Notes: generated from the sequence alone by a model not told the origin. Positions 1-6,944 are shown, counted from the stretch's first letter. The stretch is 12,337 bases of DNA from an uncultured bacterium (GCA_903904545.1 CAIVDB010000109.1:1-12337); one strand, 5' to 3'. Made by a program: numbers and translations.

Positions 1-90
1 CTTCTTCGAGGAACATTAGCATTACTCGCATTTATTACTCACTTCCCATTTCTTGTTAGAAAAGAAAAAGAAGTAATGGAAAATAGTTAA
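1..90 (+). CDS. C-terminal end of an unrecognised protein (partial, runs off the left edge)
   Basis: Frame 1 is open from the first base to a TAA at 88-90 and gives 29 residues. A hydrophobic stretch (LALLAFITHFPFLV) is followed by a charged tail (RKEKEVMENS), which looks like the last membrane helix and cytoplasmic tail of a membrane protein. The frame ends exactly where the low-complexity repeats begin, as expected of a real gene end. Too little is present to name a family. It converges with the truncated uvrB on the opposite strand. Confidence 0.4.
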   Translation, partial: LLRGTLALLAFITHFPFLVRKEKEVMENS

Positions 91-249
91 TAGTTTATAA
101 CTAATAGTGAATAGTGTCGGAGTTTTCTGTTTATATGTCTCCTGCTACTTAACACTTAAAACTTAGCACTTAAAACTTAGCACCTAAAACAATTTTTATT
201 CAAAGACTCCTTTTACCTAAAACTTAAAACTTAGCACTTAAAACAATTC
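91..249. repeat. Intergenic short tandem repeats with a 54-bp duplication
   Basis: The stretch is built of near-identical words such as ACTTAAAACTTAGC and ACTAATAGTGAATAGTG. The segment around 196-204 (TTATTCAAA and flanks) recurs at 250-258, an offset of 54 bp. That copy includes the last codons and TAA stop of the minus-strand uvrB reading frame, so this is a partial tandem duplication reaching into the gene end. No gene is seen here. Related words occur in at least four other gaps of the window. Confidence 0.7.
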
Positions 250-1773
250 TTATTCAAACACTTCTTCAATCCCATCTTTGATAGAGTATCCATTTAGGAA
301 CTCTTTGAGGTGGGGTTTTTTTATAATCAAGGTTTCTATGCTTTTTTCAAGCTCCTCATAGGAACCTGTTTTAGGAAAAACATAACTAATCGGATCTAGA
401 AGTCCGGTTGGCCTGATGATCTGCTCTACGATACGGTCGGAGAGAGAGAGTTCATATTTTGACGGTGTTGCAGACAAAAAAATCGTCTTTGCATCCAGAT
501 GACGTTTCATACTGATCCCTTCTTGGTGCCCGAGTCTAGATTCTAGGGCAGTATAGGTGCTTCCCAGCGTTGCTCCAAGTGAAATCTCCTCTGAGATTGC
601 TTTGGGTGGAGGAAGAGCTCATCGGTCGAGTTTTTCGGTCAATTCTTTGAAATTGAGCGGTCTATGATCCACTGCAGAAGGCAATCTAAATCCATAGGTA
701 ATCAAATTGCTTTTTCTCGCCTTATCACCATTTGGCATGGCCTGTAATTGGGGCAAAGTCATATGAGATTCATCGATAATTAGCAAAAAATCATCTGGAA
801 AATAATCAAAGATGGTATTTGGCGACTGACCAGGCAATCTACGATCGAAATAGAGAGAGTAATTCTCTATCCCATTTACAAATCATGTCTCTCTAATCAT
901 TCTAATATCATATTCTACTCTTTTCTGGATTCTTTCTGCTTCTACAAGCATTCCTTTTGCGGTAAATTCTTTCACTCTATCCTCTTTCTCTTGTTCCATC
1001 ATAGCGAGAATATTATCCACATCAGAGACATCTTGCAAAAATTGTGTTGCTGGCCAAATGGTAACTTTCTTGAGATTGCCCTTATGATCATAGGTCAAAG
1101 AATCTCTCATTTCAATCAATTCCAATGTCTCTTCATTGAAGTGTAATCTATACACAAATTTCTCCGTACTGGAAAAGATATCCACTCTTTCTCCTTGCAG
1201 GTCAAACATTCCATGTTCTATCTTGGATTGGACGGGTTTATATTGCATATGGAGGAGTTGTGCTTTCAATGCTTTGAAGGGATATTCTTTCCCTACTTCG
1301 AGTTGTAAACAGTTTTCCTGGAAAAATCTCTTTTGTCCAAGTCCATAGAGCGATGAGGCCGATGCGACCACGATGACGTCTTCTCTACTGAGTAATGAGG
1401 CCATAGTTGCCAATCTATACATCTCGATCTCTTGATTAATCGTAGCCTCTTTTTCTATATATAATCCCTGGGTTGGGAGATAACTTTCTGGTTGATAATA
1501 ATCGAAGTAAGAAACAAAGTAATGCACCGCATTAGTCGGGAAAAAGTGCTTAAATTCTGTTGCCAATTGTGCTGCAAGTGTTTTATTATGAGAAATAATC
1601 AAAGTCGGCTTCTGGATATGTTGGATGATGTTTGCCATGGTAAAGGTCTTTCCTGTTCCTGTCGCTCCAAGTAATGTTACTTTTTTCTTCCCTTCAGCAA
1701 AAGTCTCCTGGATTTCCTGGATAGCTCTAATTTGATCTCCTGCTGGCTTATATGAGGATTGAAGTTTAAACAT
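250..1773 (-). CDS. uvrB: UvrB, excinuclease ABC subunit B, lacking the C-terminal helicase half and UVR domain
   Basis: UvrB is the DNA-loading subunit of UvrABC nucleotide excision repair. The 507-residue product starts at ATG 1771-1773. It has the Walker A loop GATGTGKTF (residues 36-44), the damage-probing beta-hairpin region ([15 protein letters not shown]), NGIENYS, the Walker B DESH (334-337), SATP (434-437) and RPTGLLDP. Two in-frame TGA codons (883-885 and 619-621) read as Gly; the first matches the family glycine before NGIENYS. It ends at TAA 250-252, about 40 residues after RPTGLLDP. Family members are about 660-680 residues, so helicase motifs IV-VI and the UVR motif are missing. 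About 37 residues ([12 protein letters not shown] through GHQEGIS) appear inserted between RPLNFKEL and the SATP strand. Either the gene is truncated and possibly non-functional, or the second half is encoded elsewhere. Family identity is sure; function is not. Confidence 0.9.
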
Positions 1774-1784
1774 TGACCTAAGGA

Positions 1785-1817
1785 ATGTTAAATGTTAAAT
1801 GTTAAGTGCTAAGTGCT
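1785..1817. repeat. TTAAATG/TTAAGTGC tandem repeat in the uvrB leader
   Basis: GTTAAATGTTAAATG is followed by TTAAGTGCTAAGTGC, two short units each repeated, in the 5' untranslated region of uvrB. The words resemble those at 91-249 and at 8214-8288. Confidence 0.55.
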
Positions 1818-1887
1818 GGGTAGTGAACTAAATAATAATGTAAGAAAATCTATTCGAATTCCAATGGGAAATTTACTTAGAGTTGCT

Positions 1888-1893
1888 ATTATA
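1888..1893 (-). promoter_or_regulatory. Candidate -10 box (TATAAT) of uvrB
   Basis: The minus strand reads a perfect TATAAT here, 114 bp before the uvrB start codon. No good -35 hexamer is visible at 16-18 bp, so the promoter is only partly supported. It lies within 40 bp of the divergent tRNA-Pro gene, whose own promoter (TTGCTA 1883-1888, then TATATG 1905-1910) would overlap it. Confidence 0.4.
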
Positions 1894-1926
1894 CCGCAAA
1901 TATATATATGAAATAGAGAACACTAT

Positions 1927-2000
1927 CGGGATGTAGTTCAGATGGCTAGAATGCAAGGCTGGGGGTCTTGAGGTCGCAGGTTCGAGCCCTGTCATCCCGA
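1927..2000 (+). tRNA. tRNA-Pro (anticodon GGG)
   Basis: The 74-base cloverleaf closes completely. The acceptor stem is 1927-1933 with 1993-1999, and the D-stem is GTTC/GAAT (1936-1939, 1949-1952). The anticodon stem is CAAGG/TCTTG (1954-1958, 1966-1970) around loop CTGGGGG, with the anticodon GGG at 1961-1963. The T-arm is GCAGG-TTCGAGC-CCTGT (1976-1992) and the discriminator is A2000. The C1-G72 pair with A73 is the identity signature of bacterial tRNA-Pro, and G37 follows the anticodon as expected for the TrmD substrate. CCA is not encoded. The gene stands alone with a terminator 7 bases downstream. Confidence 0.95.
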
Positions 2001-2006
2001 AGATGA

Positions 2007-2030
2007 AATTCACTATTGTGGATTTTTTTT
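2007..2030 (+). terminator. Rho-independent terminator of tRNA-Pro
   Basis: A 7-bp stem AATTCAC/GTGGATT (one G-U pair) with loop TATT runs directly into eight T residues (2023-2030). Confidence 0.8.
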
Positions 2031-2079
2031 AATCAAAAAAATGTCATAGGCATTTAGAATATCAAAAATAGAAAACAAC

Positions 2080-2107
2080 TTGACATATAATTAGAAATAG
2101 ATATTAT
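2080..2107 (+). promoter_or_regulatory. Promoter of the aldolase-like gene (TTGACA, 16 bp, TATTAT)
   Basis: A consensus -35 TTGACA (2080-2085) and -10 TATTAT (2102-2107) are separated by 16 bp. The predicted transcript starts near 2114, about 40 bases before the ATG at 2156. Confidence 0.65.
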
Positions 2108-2155
2108 ACATCATAAGTATTCAGCCTCACATATTTATAATTTATAGCTAAGAAT

Positions 2156-2902
2156 ATGATGTATCCATATGACTATGTATCCGATATCATCGGTATGAAT
2201 ACTGATGCACAGATACTGCCGATTCATAAATTAGAGCCAGAAATTATCCCTACAGAAGATGTATTTGGTATCGCTGATAGGACAGCGACAAGAGAACTCA
2301 TCAGCGTTTTGAAGGATAATACTATAAACAGAATAAATATTTGTTTCCCTTTAGATGAGAAGGATGAGAAGCTTGTTAAGCTTACCTTTGAGGCTATTCA
2401 AAATATGCTAGAGGGAGGAATACGCGTTTCAATGAGCAATATAGATACCATAGATAAAGTAAAATTTGCACAACAAGAATGCAGAAATAATATATCATAT
2501 TTCACGAAAGCAACTGCAGTACCTATGGTAGAACAGTATTGTAGGGATAATAATATTCCATTTCTCCCAGGAGCATCCAATATAACAGAATTTCTCCAGC
2601 GTGAAGCACAGTGATATCACGCCGTAAAAGCATATCCATTTGTAAAAAACCAATTGATAGATGTCATAAATTCAAAAGATTCAATGCTCGTATATAATCC
2701 TGCGGGAGGGATTACCCCCGTCCTTTTGGACAAAGATGGAAACCCTAAGGAACTTAGCGATTTTTTCTTAAAATGCGCAGGATTAGAAAATGTGATAAAT
2801 ATCAGTGCAACAGATCCAGCAAAGTGTCTCATAAAATCATCCAATAGCCCAAATCCATTAGAAAAATTCAATACCTATCTTCAATTAGTTCTTAAATGAT
2901 AA
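2156..2902 (+). CDS. KDPG/KHG aldolase-like protein with altered active site
   Basis: The product is 248 residues; TGA codons at 2612 and 2897 read as Gly and the stop is TAA 2900-2902. An in-frame TAA at 2138-2140 bounds the start. Residues 46-195 follow the class I KDPG aldolase (Eda) fold order: LEGGIRV (85-91), FLPGASNITEF (136-146), GYHAVKAYPF (153-162) and NPAGGITP. These match GGVRV, IPGIST, FKFFP and CPTGGISP of Eda. The Schiff-base lysine is kept as K158. By my hand alignment the E. coli catalytic Glu45 becomes Met93 and Arg49 becomes Asp97. About 45 extra N-terminal residues make it longer than Eda (213 residues). I infer a diverged aldolase or a non-catalytic relative; the native substrate is unknown. 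It has its own promoter and converges with the ndk paralogues. Fold assignment is moderately sure, activity unsure. Confidence 0.6.
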
Positions 2903-2950
2903 TGCCAGCGAATTGATCGACAGAAGAATTTTCTCAATAAAAAATCAATT

Positions 2951-2983
2951 AAAAAAACTGAGCAATGGTTGACTGCTCAGTTT
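2951..2983 (-). terminator. Terminator of the degenerate ndk paralogue
   Basis: An 8-bp perfect stem ACTGAGCA/TGCTCAGT with a 9-base loop (2965-2973) is followed on the minus strand by a run of T. A short T run on the other side means it may also stop the convergent aldolase-like transcript. Stem core and loop are identical to the terminator at 3555-3586. Confidence 0.8.
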
Positions 2984-2997
2984 CGAAAATAGGCCTC

Positions 2998-3462
2998 TTA
3001 ATCTTTGTAATTAAACGAGCTAAGCTCGAAATTAGGAAAGAGTTTGTTCGTCATCTCAAATGCATCGTCTATAGTATGAGAACAGTATAAGAAAGGAGAT
3101 TGAACCATACGTAGTTTAGTACTAATTTTTCCTTCCTTGATTGAGTTAGTTAAATTCTCAAATATAGAGATGGCCTCATGACTTGGATGTCCAAAGATAA
3201 GCGCCATTGCAGGCGAAACAGAAGAATAAAAATTTCTGTCTTCTGGCATTAAGAGATCTTCTGTTTTTTTTACATTTTCCATGTAGTCTTCGAGATGTTC
3301 TCCATTGAAAATTTTCCCAGCAACTTCTTTGGAAAGAGTAAACGGTTTTAGTGCCAAGAGTTTAAATGAACTCTCTTGCGCCACATCAAGTAGCTCAGGA
3401 ATGCAATATACTGCTCCTGGATACACCAAAACAAAAGTAAAGCTAATGATTTTTGTATTCAT
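2998..3462 (-). CDS. Degenerate nucleoside diphosphate kinase paralogue (predicted pseudoenzyme)
   Basis: This 154-residue protein aligns end to end with the true Ndk encoded just upstream (3617-4072): VYPGA against IKPGA, ALKPF against LMKPF, AISIFENL against AISSFREL, and LFPNF against IFPEF. The key residues are gone. The nucleotide-binding Lys11 is Tyr14, the phosphate-contacting Arg88 is Glu102, and the catalytic His124 is Tyr126, with the HGSD motif reading YCSH. The frame is open with a TAA stop and has its own promoter (3492-3519) and terminator, so it looks expressed rather than decayed. Ndk works as a tetramer or hexamer, so a regulatory or structural partner of the active copy is a reasonable inference. 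The start is ATG 3460-3462 and no Shine-Dalgarno is visible. Homology rests on the alignment to its neighbour. Confidence 0.7.
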   Translation of the reverse strand: MNTKIISFTFVLVYPGAVYCIPELLDVAQESSFKLLALKPFTLSKEVAGKIFNGEHLEDYMENVKKTEDLLMPEDRNFYSSVSPAMALIFGHPSHEAISIFENLTNSIKEGKISTKLRMVQSPFLYCSHTIDDAFEMTNKLFPNFELSSFNYKD

Positions 3463-3491
3463 GATATTTTTTTTAATTTGTTTATAAAAAT

Positions 3492-3519
3492 AATATACCT
3501 ATTTGGTGTAAAAAGTCAA
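3492..3519 (-). promoter_or_regulatory. Promoter of the degenerate ndk paralogue (TTGACT, 16 bp, TATATT)
   Basis: On the minus strand TTGACT (3514-3519) and TATATT (3492-3497) are 16 bp apart. The same boxes and spacing precede the active ndk, and the sequence between and after them is also similar, which supports both as real promoters. The predicted leader is about 20-25 bases. Confidence 0.7.
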
Positions 3520-3554
3520 TGCAAATAGAAAGTTAATCGATACAACAAAACAAC

Positions 3555-3586
3555 AAAAAAAACTGAGCAATGGTTGACTGCTCAGC
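3555..3586 (-). terminator. Terminator of ndk
   Basis: Stem CTGAGCA/TGCTCAG (3563-3569, 3579-3585) with loop 3570-3578, followed on the minus strand by a run of T. It is identical in stem core and loop to the terminator behind the paralogue at 2951-2983. Confidence 0.8.
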
Positions 3587-3616
3587 TTTGAAGGTAGAAA
3601 TAGATGTTAATGTTAG

Positions 3617-4072
3617 CTAAGGAACAAGGTAAGGAGAAATGTTGAACTCAGGAAATATGAGTTTTATTTCTCTAATTACACTGGCAGTTGAATCGGACCC
3701 ATGAATAGCATTTGCTGGTATCCCATTCATATAATCTGCAGCATCTCCAAAAAGATTCCTTATGGTCCCTTGGTCTGCTTTTCCAGGGTCTGTAGCCCCA
3801 ATAAGTTCCCGAAAAGATGATATAGCACCATCTCCTTCAAATTCCAGTATCATAACTAATACTGGTTCTTTGCAGGTAAATTCCACCAATCTCTGATGAA
3901 GAGATATCCTCTGAGCGAGTTCTGAATAGAACTCACTTGCTATAATCTCTGTAAAAAGGAATGGCTTCATTAGTATTACGGTAAATCCTTTTTTTTTGAT
4001 TATATCAATAATCTCTGCAGAATAGAGTGTAGCACCTGGTTTAATGTAAGTAAATGTGATTGATTTTTCCAT
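3617..4072 (-). CDS. ndk: Nucleoside diphosphate kinase
   Basis: Ndk moves the gamma-phosphate of ATP to NDPs and dNDPs through a phospho-histidine, balancing cytosolic nucleotide pools. The 151-residue product matches the usual length (about 140-155). It carries IKPGA with Lys11, FRELIGATDP with Arg88, GTIR with Arg105, and NAIHGSDS with Asn121 and the catalytic His124. About ten residues around DYMNGIPA before this motif are longer than in E. coli. The start is ATG 4070-4072 and the stop is TAG 3617-3619. It forms its own transcription unit (promoter 4105-4132, terminator 3555-3586) and lies next to a paralogue that has lost these residues. No UGA codon is used. Confidence 0.92.
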   Translation of the reverse strand: MEKSITFTYIKPGATLYSAEIIDIIKKKGFTVILMKPFLFTEIIASEFYSELAQRISLHQRLVEFTCKEPVLVMILEFEGDGAISSFRELIGATDPGKADQGTIRNLFGDAADYMNGIPANAIHGSDSTASVIREIKLIFPEFNISPYLVP

Positions 4073-4104
4073 ACAGATAATTTTTTATTATTGTTTATAA
4101 GAAC

Positions 4105-4132
4105 AATATATCTATTTAGAGCAAAAAGTCAA
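4105..4132 (-). promoter_or_regulatory. Promoter of ndk (TTGACT, 16 bp, TATATT)
   Basis: On the minus strand TTGACT (4127-4132) and TATATT (4105-4110) are 16 bp apart. Box sequence, spacer length and flanks match the promoter of the downstream paralogue. The upstream similarity continues to about 4175. Confidence 0.7.
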
Positions 4133-4167
4133 TGTAAAAAGGAAAGTCAGTTGATACAATAAAACAA

Positions 4168-4190
4168 CAAAAAAACCCGCGAATGCGGGC
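4168..4190 (-). terminator. Terminator of rplI
   Basis: Stem CCCGC/GCGGG (4176-4180, 4185-4189) with loop GAAT. On the minus strand the hairpin is followed by seven T residues. It lies about 145 bp past the L9 stop codon. Confidence 0.75.
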
Positions 4191-4218
4191 TATTTAAGCA
4201 TGGGTTGCTTCTTTTTTA

Positions 4219-4334
4219 GAACTTAGATGTTAGAGCTTAGATGTTAGATAAACTCCCGATAAACCAATTCCTAATAAACCAATTCCGAATTTCAAATACA
4301 CTGTTCACTATTAGTTGTTAGTTATTAGTTAGTT
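4219..4334. repeat. Intergenic tandem repeats downstream of rplI
   Basis: ACTTAGATGTTAGAGCTTAGATGTTAGAT is made of repeated TTAGATG-like words. It is followed by a 13-bp direct repeat ATAAACCAATTCC at 4259-4271 and 4274-4286 (15-bp period), then TTAGTTGTTAGTTATTAGTTAG just past the L9 stop. No gene is seen. The words are of the same type as those at 91-249 and 9124-9157. Confidence 0.6.
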
Positions 4335-4976
4335 TTATACATATTTTTCCTTCAATCTCTTCAATGTTTCTGCTTTCTTGATTTTTCTTGCTTCTTCTTT
4401 CTCAGCCATTATTTCTTCTTTAGTTTTCTTTACTTGTTCTACTTCTTGGGTCGTTTCCTCTCCCTTATCTTCTCCCTTCTTATGTTTCTTTTCTTCTTCA
4501 GGATCTGCTTCGATAGTGACAATAAGTTCTTTCTTGAGTGCTTTATATAAGAAAGGGATAGTAAATTGACCTATACTTGTAAGCTTCTTTTTCATCTTGA
4601 AAAAATGTGCTTCTATATCTACTCCATGAAGTTCCTTGATGATAGTAATAATATCTTGCTCGTCTACCTTTGCATATAAAGTATGATCTTTATTAGCTTT
4701 TCTTACTAAAGTGATACCTCCTGCTTCTTGGATCTTTGCAAAGACTTCATCCAAAGATTGTGCTTTCTTTTCTCTTTCGATCGTTGCAGCTTTCATCTTC
4801 TGACCATACGCGTTTTGATTTACAGAGTCAGCAAGTACAGCAAGGTTTTGTGGAAGAAGGATATTTCTCGCGTAGATAGGTCTTACTCTAACGATTTCAT
4901 ATTTTTCTCCTAAATGTTTATCATTGACTAATAAGATTACTTCAATAGTTTTGTTCTCTAATTTTCTTCTTGGCAT
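4335..4976 (-). CDS. rplI: Large-subunit ribosomal protein bL9 with charged C-terminal extension
   Basis: bL9 binds 23S rRNA at the base of the L1 stalk. Residues 11-60 carry the N-terminal domain: IEVILLVNDKHLGEKYEIV, then YARNILLPQNLAVLA, matching the family signature. A long helix (about 55-85) and the C-terminal domain (about 86-155) follow. The product has 213 residues against the usual 148 or so. Ten residues (MPRRKLENKT) precede the normal start, and about 55 Lys/Glu-rich residues follow (EEEKKHKKGEDKGEE onward). No internal Met offers a better start. The stop is TAA 4335-4337. The DUF4230 gene ends 77 bp upstream, so the two may share a transcript. No UGA codon is used, which fits a highly expressed gene. 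Confidence 0.9.
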   Translation of the reverse strand: MPRRKLENKTIEVILLVNDKHLGEKYEIVRVRPIYARNILLPQNLAVLADSVNQNAYGQKMKAATIEREKKAQSLDEVFAKIQEAGGITLVRKANKDHTLYAKVDEQDIITIIKELHGVDIEAHFFKMKKKLTSIGQFTIPFLYKALKKELIVTIEADPEEEKKHKKGEDKGEETTQEVEQVKKTKEEIMAEKEEARKIKKAETLKRLKEKYV

Positions 4977-5053
4977 TGGTAAAAATTAAGTAATTAAAAA
5001 AATGACAGTCGAAAATGTATACAAATTTCCAGGGGAAATGCAAATGAAAATGA

Positions 5054-5659
5054 CTATTCTGTGAAGGAAACACTTTGGAGCTTGATATTGATAGTATCCA
5101 AAAGTTTCTGAAGACTAGCCTGTGTATTCTGTTTTGCCTGGTCAATAAGCCCAGAAGAAAGCGCTTCTTGAAGAATTGTTTCTTGTATTTTGGTTCTTAA
5201 TTGTTGTTCCAGTATCTTATCTGCCTGGGTCAAAGAGAGTGTGGGGACCAGCCTTTTGCTCTGGATGACTTGAGTGCCAAGTACTTCAGGAACAGGGACA
5301 TGGAGACTTATCCCATTTTTATGTACAGTAATATTTCCTGTAGAAAGAGATTCTAGACGAATACCTGCTTTTACTCTTCCCTCCACATCTAAGGTCATAT
5401 TCCCACCAAAAAGAGAACTATTTACAAGATCATCTACGCCAATTCAAGGAATAAGGTTGGTAATGTTCTTCTCTCAACTTATCTTTTTTTGGATATCTAG
5501 AGATGCCGTCTGCAATGTCTTTGTTTGAGTAAAGAGTGAGAGTGTTTTACTAATAACTTCTTGTGTATGTTTTTGGCTTTGTTGTTGAAAATATCAAAGA
5601 GAAAAATACACTATACCAAGAAGTACAACACTAGCAAGGATTCGTTTGAGGGATTTCAT
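5054..5659 (-). CDS. DUF4230 family membrane-anchored protein
   Basis: The 201-residue product appears only when three in-frame TGA codons are read as Gly (residues 22, 62 and 72). The N-terminus MKSLKRILASVVLLGIVYF is a basic start plus one membrane helix, so the rest is probably extracytoplasmic. The core GRVKAGIRLESLSTGNITV followed by LHVPVPEVL matches the DUF4230 pattern of a VxAGIDLS-like strand and a PxPEIL motif as I remember it. The C-terminal third (about 125-190) is helical and Gln-rich. The start ATG is 5657-5659 and the stop TAG 5054-5056. It is divergent from the DUF192 gene, with only 38 bp between start codons, and lies upstream of rplI. The biochemical function of DUF4230 is unknown. 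Confidence 0.65.
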
Positions 5660-5697
5660 GAAGATAAGGAACAAAAGATAAAAATTTATATACTACT

Positions 5698-6180
5698 ATG
5701 AAAGAAATGGCCTATCCAAAAAGAATAAAACAGATAATGTTGTGATCGGTATTAGGTGGATTTGCTATGATTTTCTGGATAATAAACAATAAAAAACAAA
5801 TTACTACGGTATCTGTATGTCAATCGACGCAATGTTGGGATTTGGAACTTGCTAGTACACAACAACAAAGAACACAAGGGATGATGTATCGTAAGGCACG
5901 AAACACTTCACAGGGGATGTTGTTTGTTTTTCCTCAGGAGGGATATTATGATTTTCGAATGAAAAATACAATCCTTCCTTTAGATATTATTCGATTAGAT
6001 GGTCAAAAGCGTATTGTAGATATACAAGAAGCTCTTCCATGTAAGCAAGAACCCTGTCTTATATATCATCCATCTCGTCTAGGACAGTATGTCATAGAAT
6101 TCCCTCAAGGAACAGCAAAAAATAATCATTGGACACCAGGGACGCAATTTTTATTTTCAGAGACTATTTCTTGATCCTAA
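5698..6180 (+). CDS. DUF192 family protein, membrane-anchored
   Basis: The 160-residue product uses TGA as Gly at residue 16 and at residue 159; the stop is TAA 6178-6180. An N-terminal membrane helix (about 12-29) follows a basic start. The DUF192 core then runs in order: RTQGMMYRK, GMLFVFPQEG, FRMKNTILPLDIIRLD, and a C-terminal YVIEFPQGTA strand. The family motif is GLMxR, MLFxF and MKNTxxPLDIxFID. Four cysteines lie outside the membrane (41, 46, 115 and 120), which would allow disulfides. The start may be ATG 5698 or ATG 5707. A TATACT at 5689-5694 is too close to the first ATG for a normal leader. Its 3' end overlaps the convergent small membrane gene by 17 bp. Family function is not established. 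Confidence 0.8.
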
Positions 6181-6427
6181 AATAAGTCCAAATTGCCGCA
6201 CCAGTAACCAGGATATAGAGGAATGCAGACAAAATCTCTCCCATAGAAAATGCCTGGATTACGAGAAAGAACGCTCAAATTCATTGAAGTAAGAGAAAAC
6301 TTAACTGGAGATCTCTTCTTCATTTCCAACTATAGTTAATCTGGATCAATCGAGCAAAAAGAATCACAAGGAGTCACATCCAACCAAACATGATTAAGAA
6401 AGAAAAAGATAAAAACTTTTCTTGCAT
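6164..6427 (-). CDS. Small three-helix membrane protein, visible only with UGA as Gly
   Basis: The minus strand has an 87-residue frame from ATG 6425-6427 to TAG 6164-6166. Four in-frame TGA codons (residues 18, 36, 49 and 51) are read as Gly. Three hydrophobic segments are clear: about 10-29 (FLIMFGWMGLLVILFA), 43-60 (SFLLLQGIGAFFLVIQAF) and 64-83 (EILSAFLYILVTGAAIW). Charged linkers (WKGRRD) and a basic tail (FRIKK) surround them. I do not recognise the family. Supporting coding: the helices align with the frame, TGA falls beside small-residue helix positions, and the gene fits exactly between the DUF192 and rnpA genes. Its start is 60 bp from the rnpA start, in divergent orientation. Confidence 0.65.
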
Positions 6428-6486
6428 CTCAAAAATACTTATTTAAGATACGCTTGCAACTCATTTTATTTTATGTCAAAATACTC

Positions 6487-6894
6487 GTGTTAGCACAAAA
6501 TCAAAGACTAAAAGGGAAAGATGTCCTCTTCTTGACAAGAAAGAGACAATATTTTTGAGCTGGACTTTTCGGATTTTTTTATCGAAAACAATATGCAAAT
6601 CTAGATTTCCATCAAATTTCCTTTCATGTTACCATCAAATATTCCAAAAGATCCGTCCAAAGACATGTCATCAAGAGGGCAGTGATGAACTATATTCAGT
6701 CTAATAATCTCACTAAGCTCCCTTGGAATAAAGACTATTATAAAGTTTTTATAGTAATGAATAAAAATAAGCTAGAGGAATTTACCCAAAAAATTGCAAA
6801 TTTACCGAAAAAAGATATTATTATGCTAGTGCAAAAGGAATTTATCTATGCACGGAAAAAACTCTCTACAAAATTAGGTAGCCCAGAAAAATAA
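6487..6894 (+). CDS. rnpA: Ribonuclease P protein component
   Basis: RnpA is the protein cofactor of the RNase P ribozyme, which trims the 5' ends of tRNA precursors. The 135-residue product follows the family order: LAQNQRLKGKDVLFLTRKR (2-20), a beta strand with FFYRKQ (30-35), FHVTIKYSKRSVQRHVIKR (46-64), and a basic C-terminal helix. The RNR signature RNRIKR reads RHVIKR (59-64), an unusual form. One TGA at 6556-6558 is Gly24. I chose GTG 6487 because the family usually begins a few residues before the RL motif; no ATG is in frame there, and the frame stays open further upstream. The stop is TAA 6892-6894. The usual partners rpmH and yidC are not adjacent. Confidence 0.8.
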
Positions 6895-6944
6895 TTCTAG
6901 AAAATCCGAGACCAAATCCAGCTTTTATCTCTCTCCCTCTCTTT

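Noticed and set aside
250..1773. Interruptions in uvrB (619-621, 883-885) as nonsense mutations or frameshifts
   Set aside because: All breaks are TGA, the frame is kept, and homology continues across them, as in eight other genes. They are glycine codons, not lesions. Only the 3' truncation remains unexplained by this.
5689..5707. TATACT at 5689 implying a leaderless DUF192 transcript
   Set aside because: The position would suit leaderless initiation near 5701-5707, but no -35 box is present, so it is not supported as a feature.
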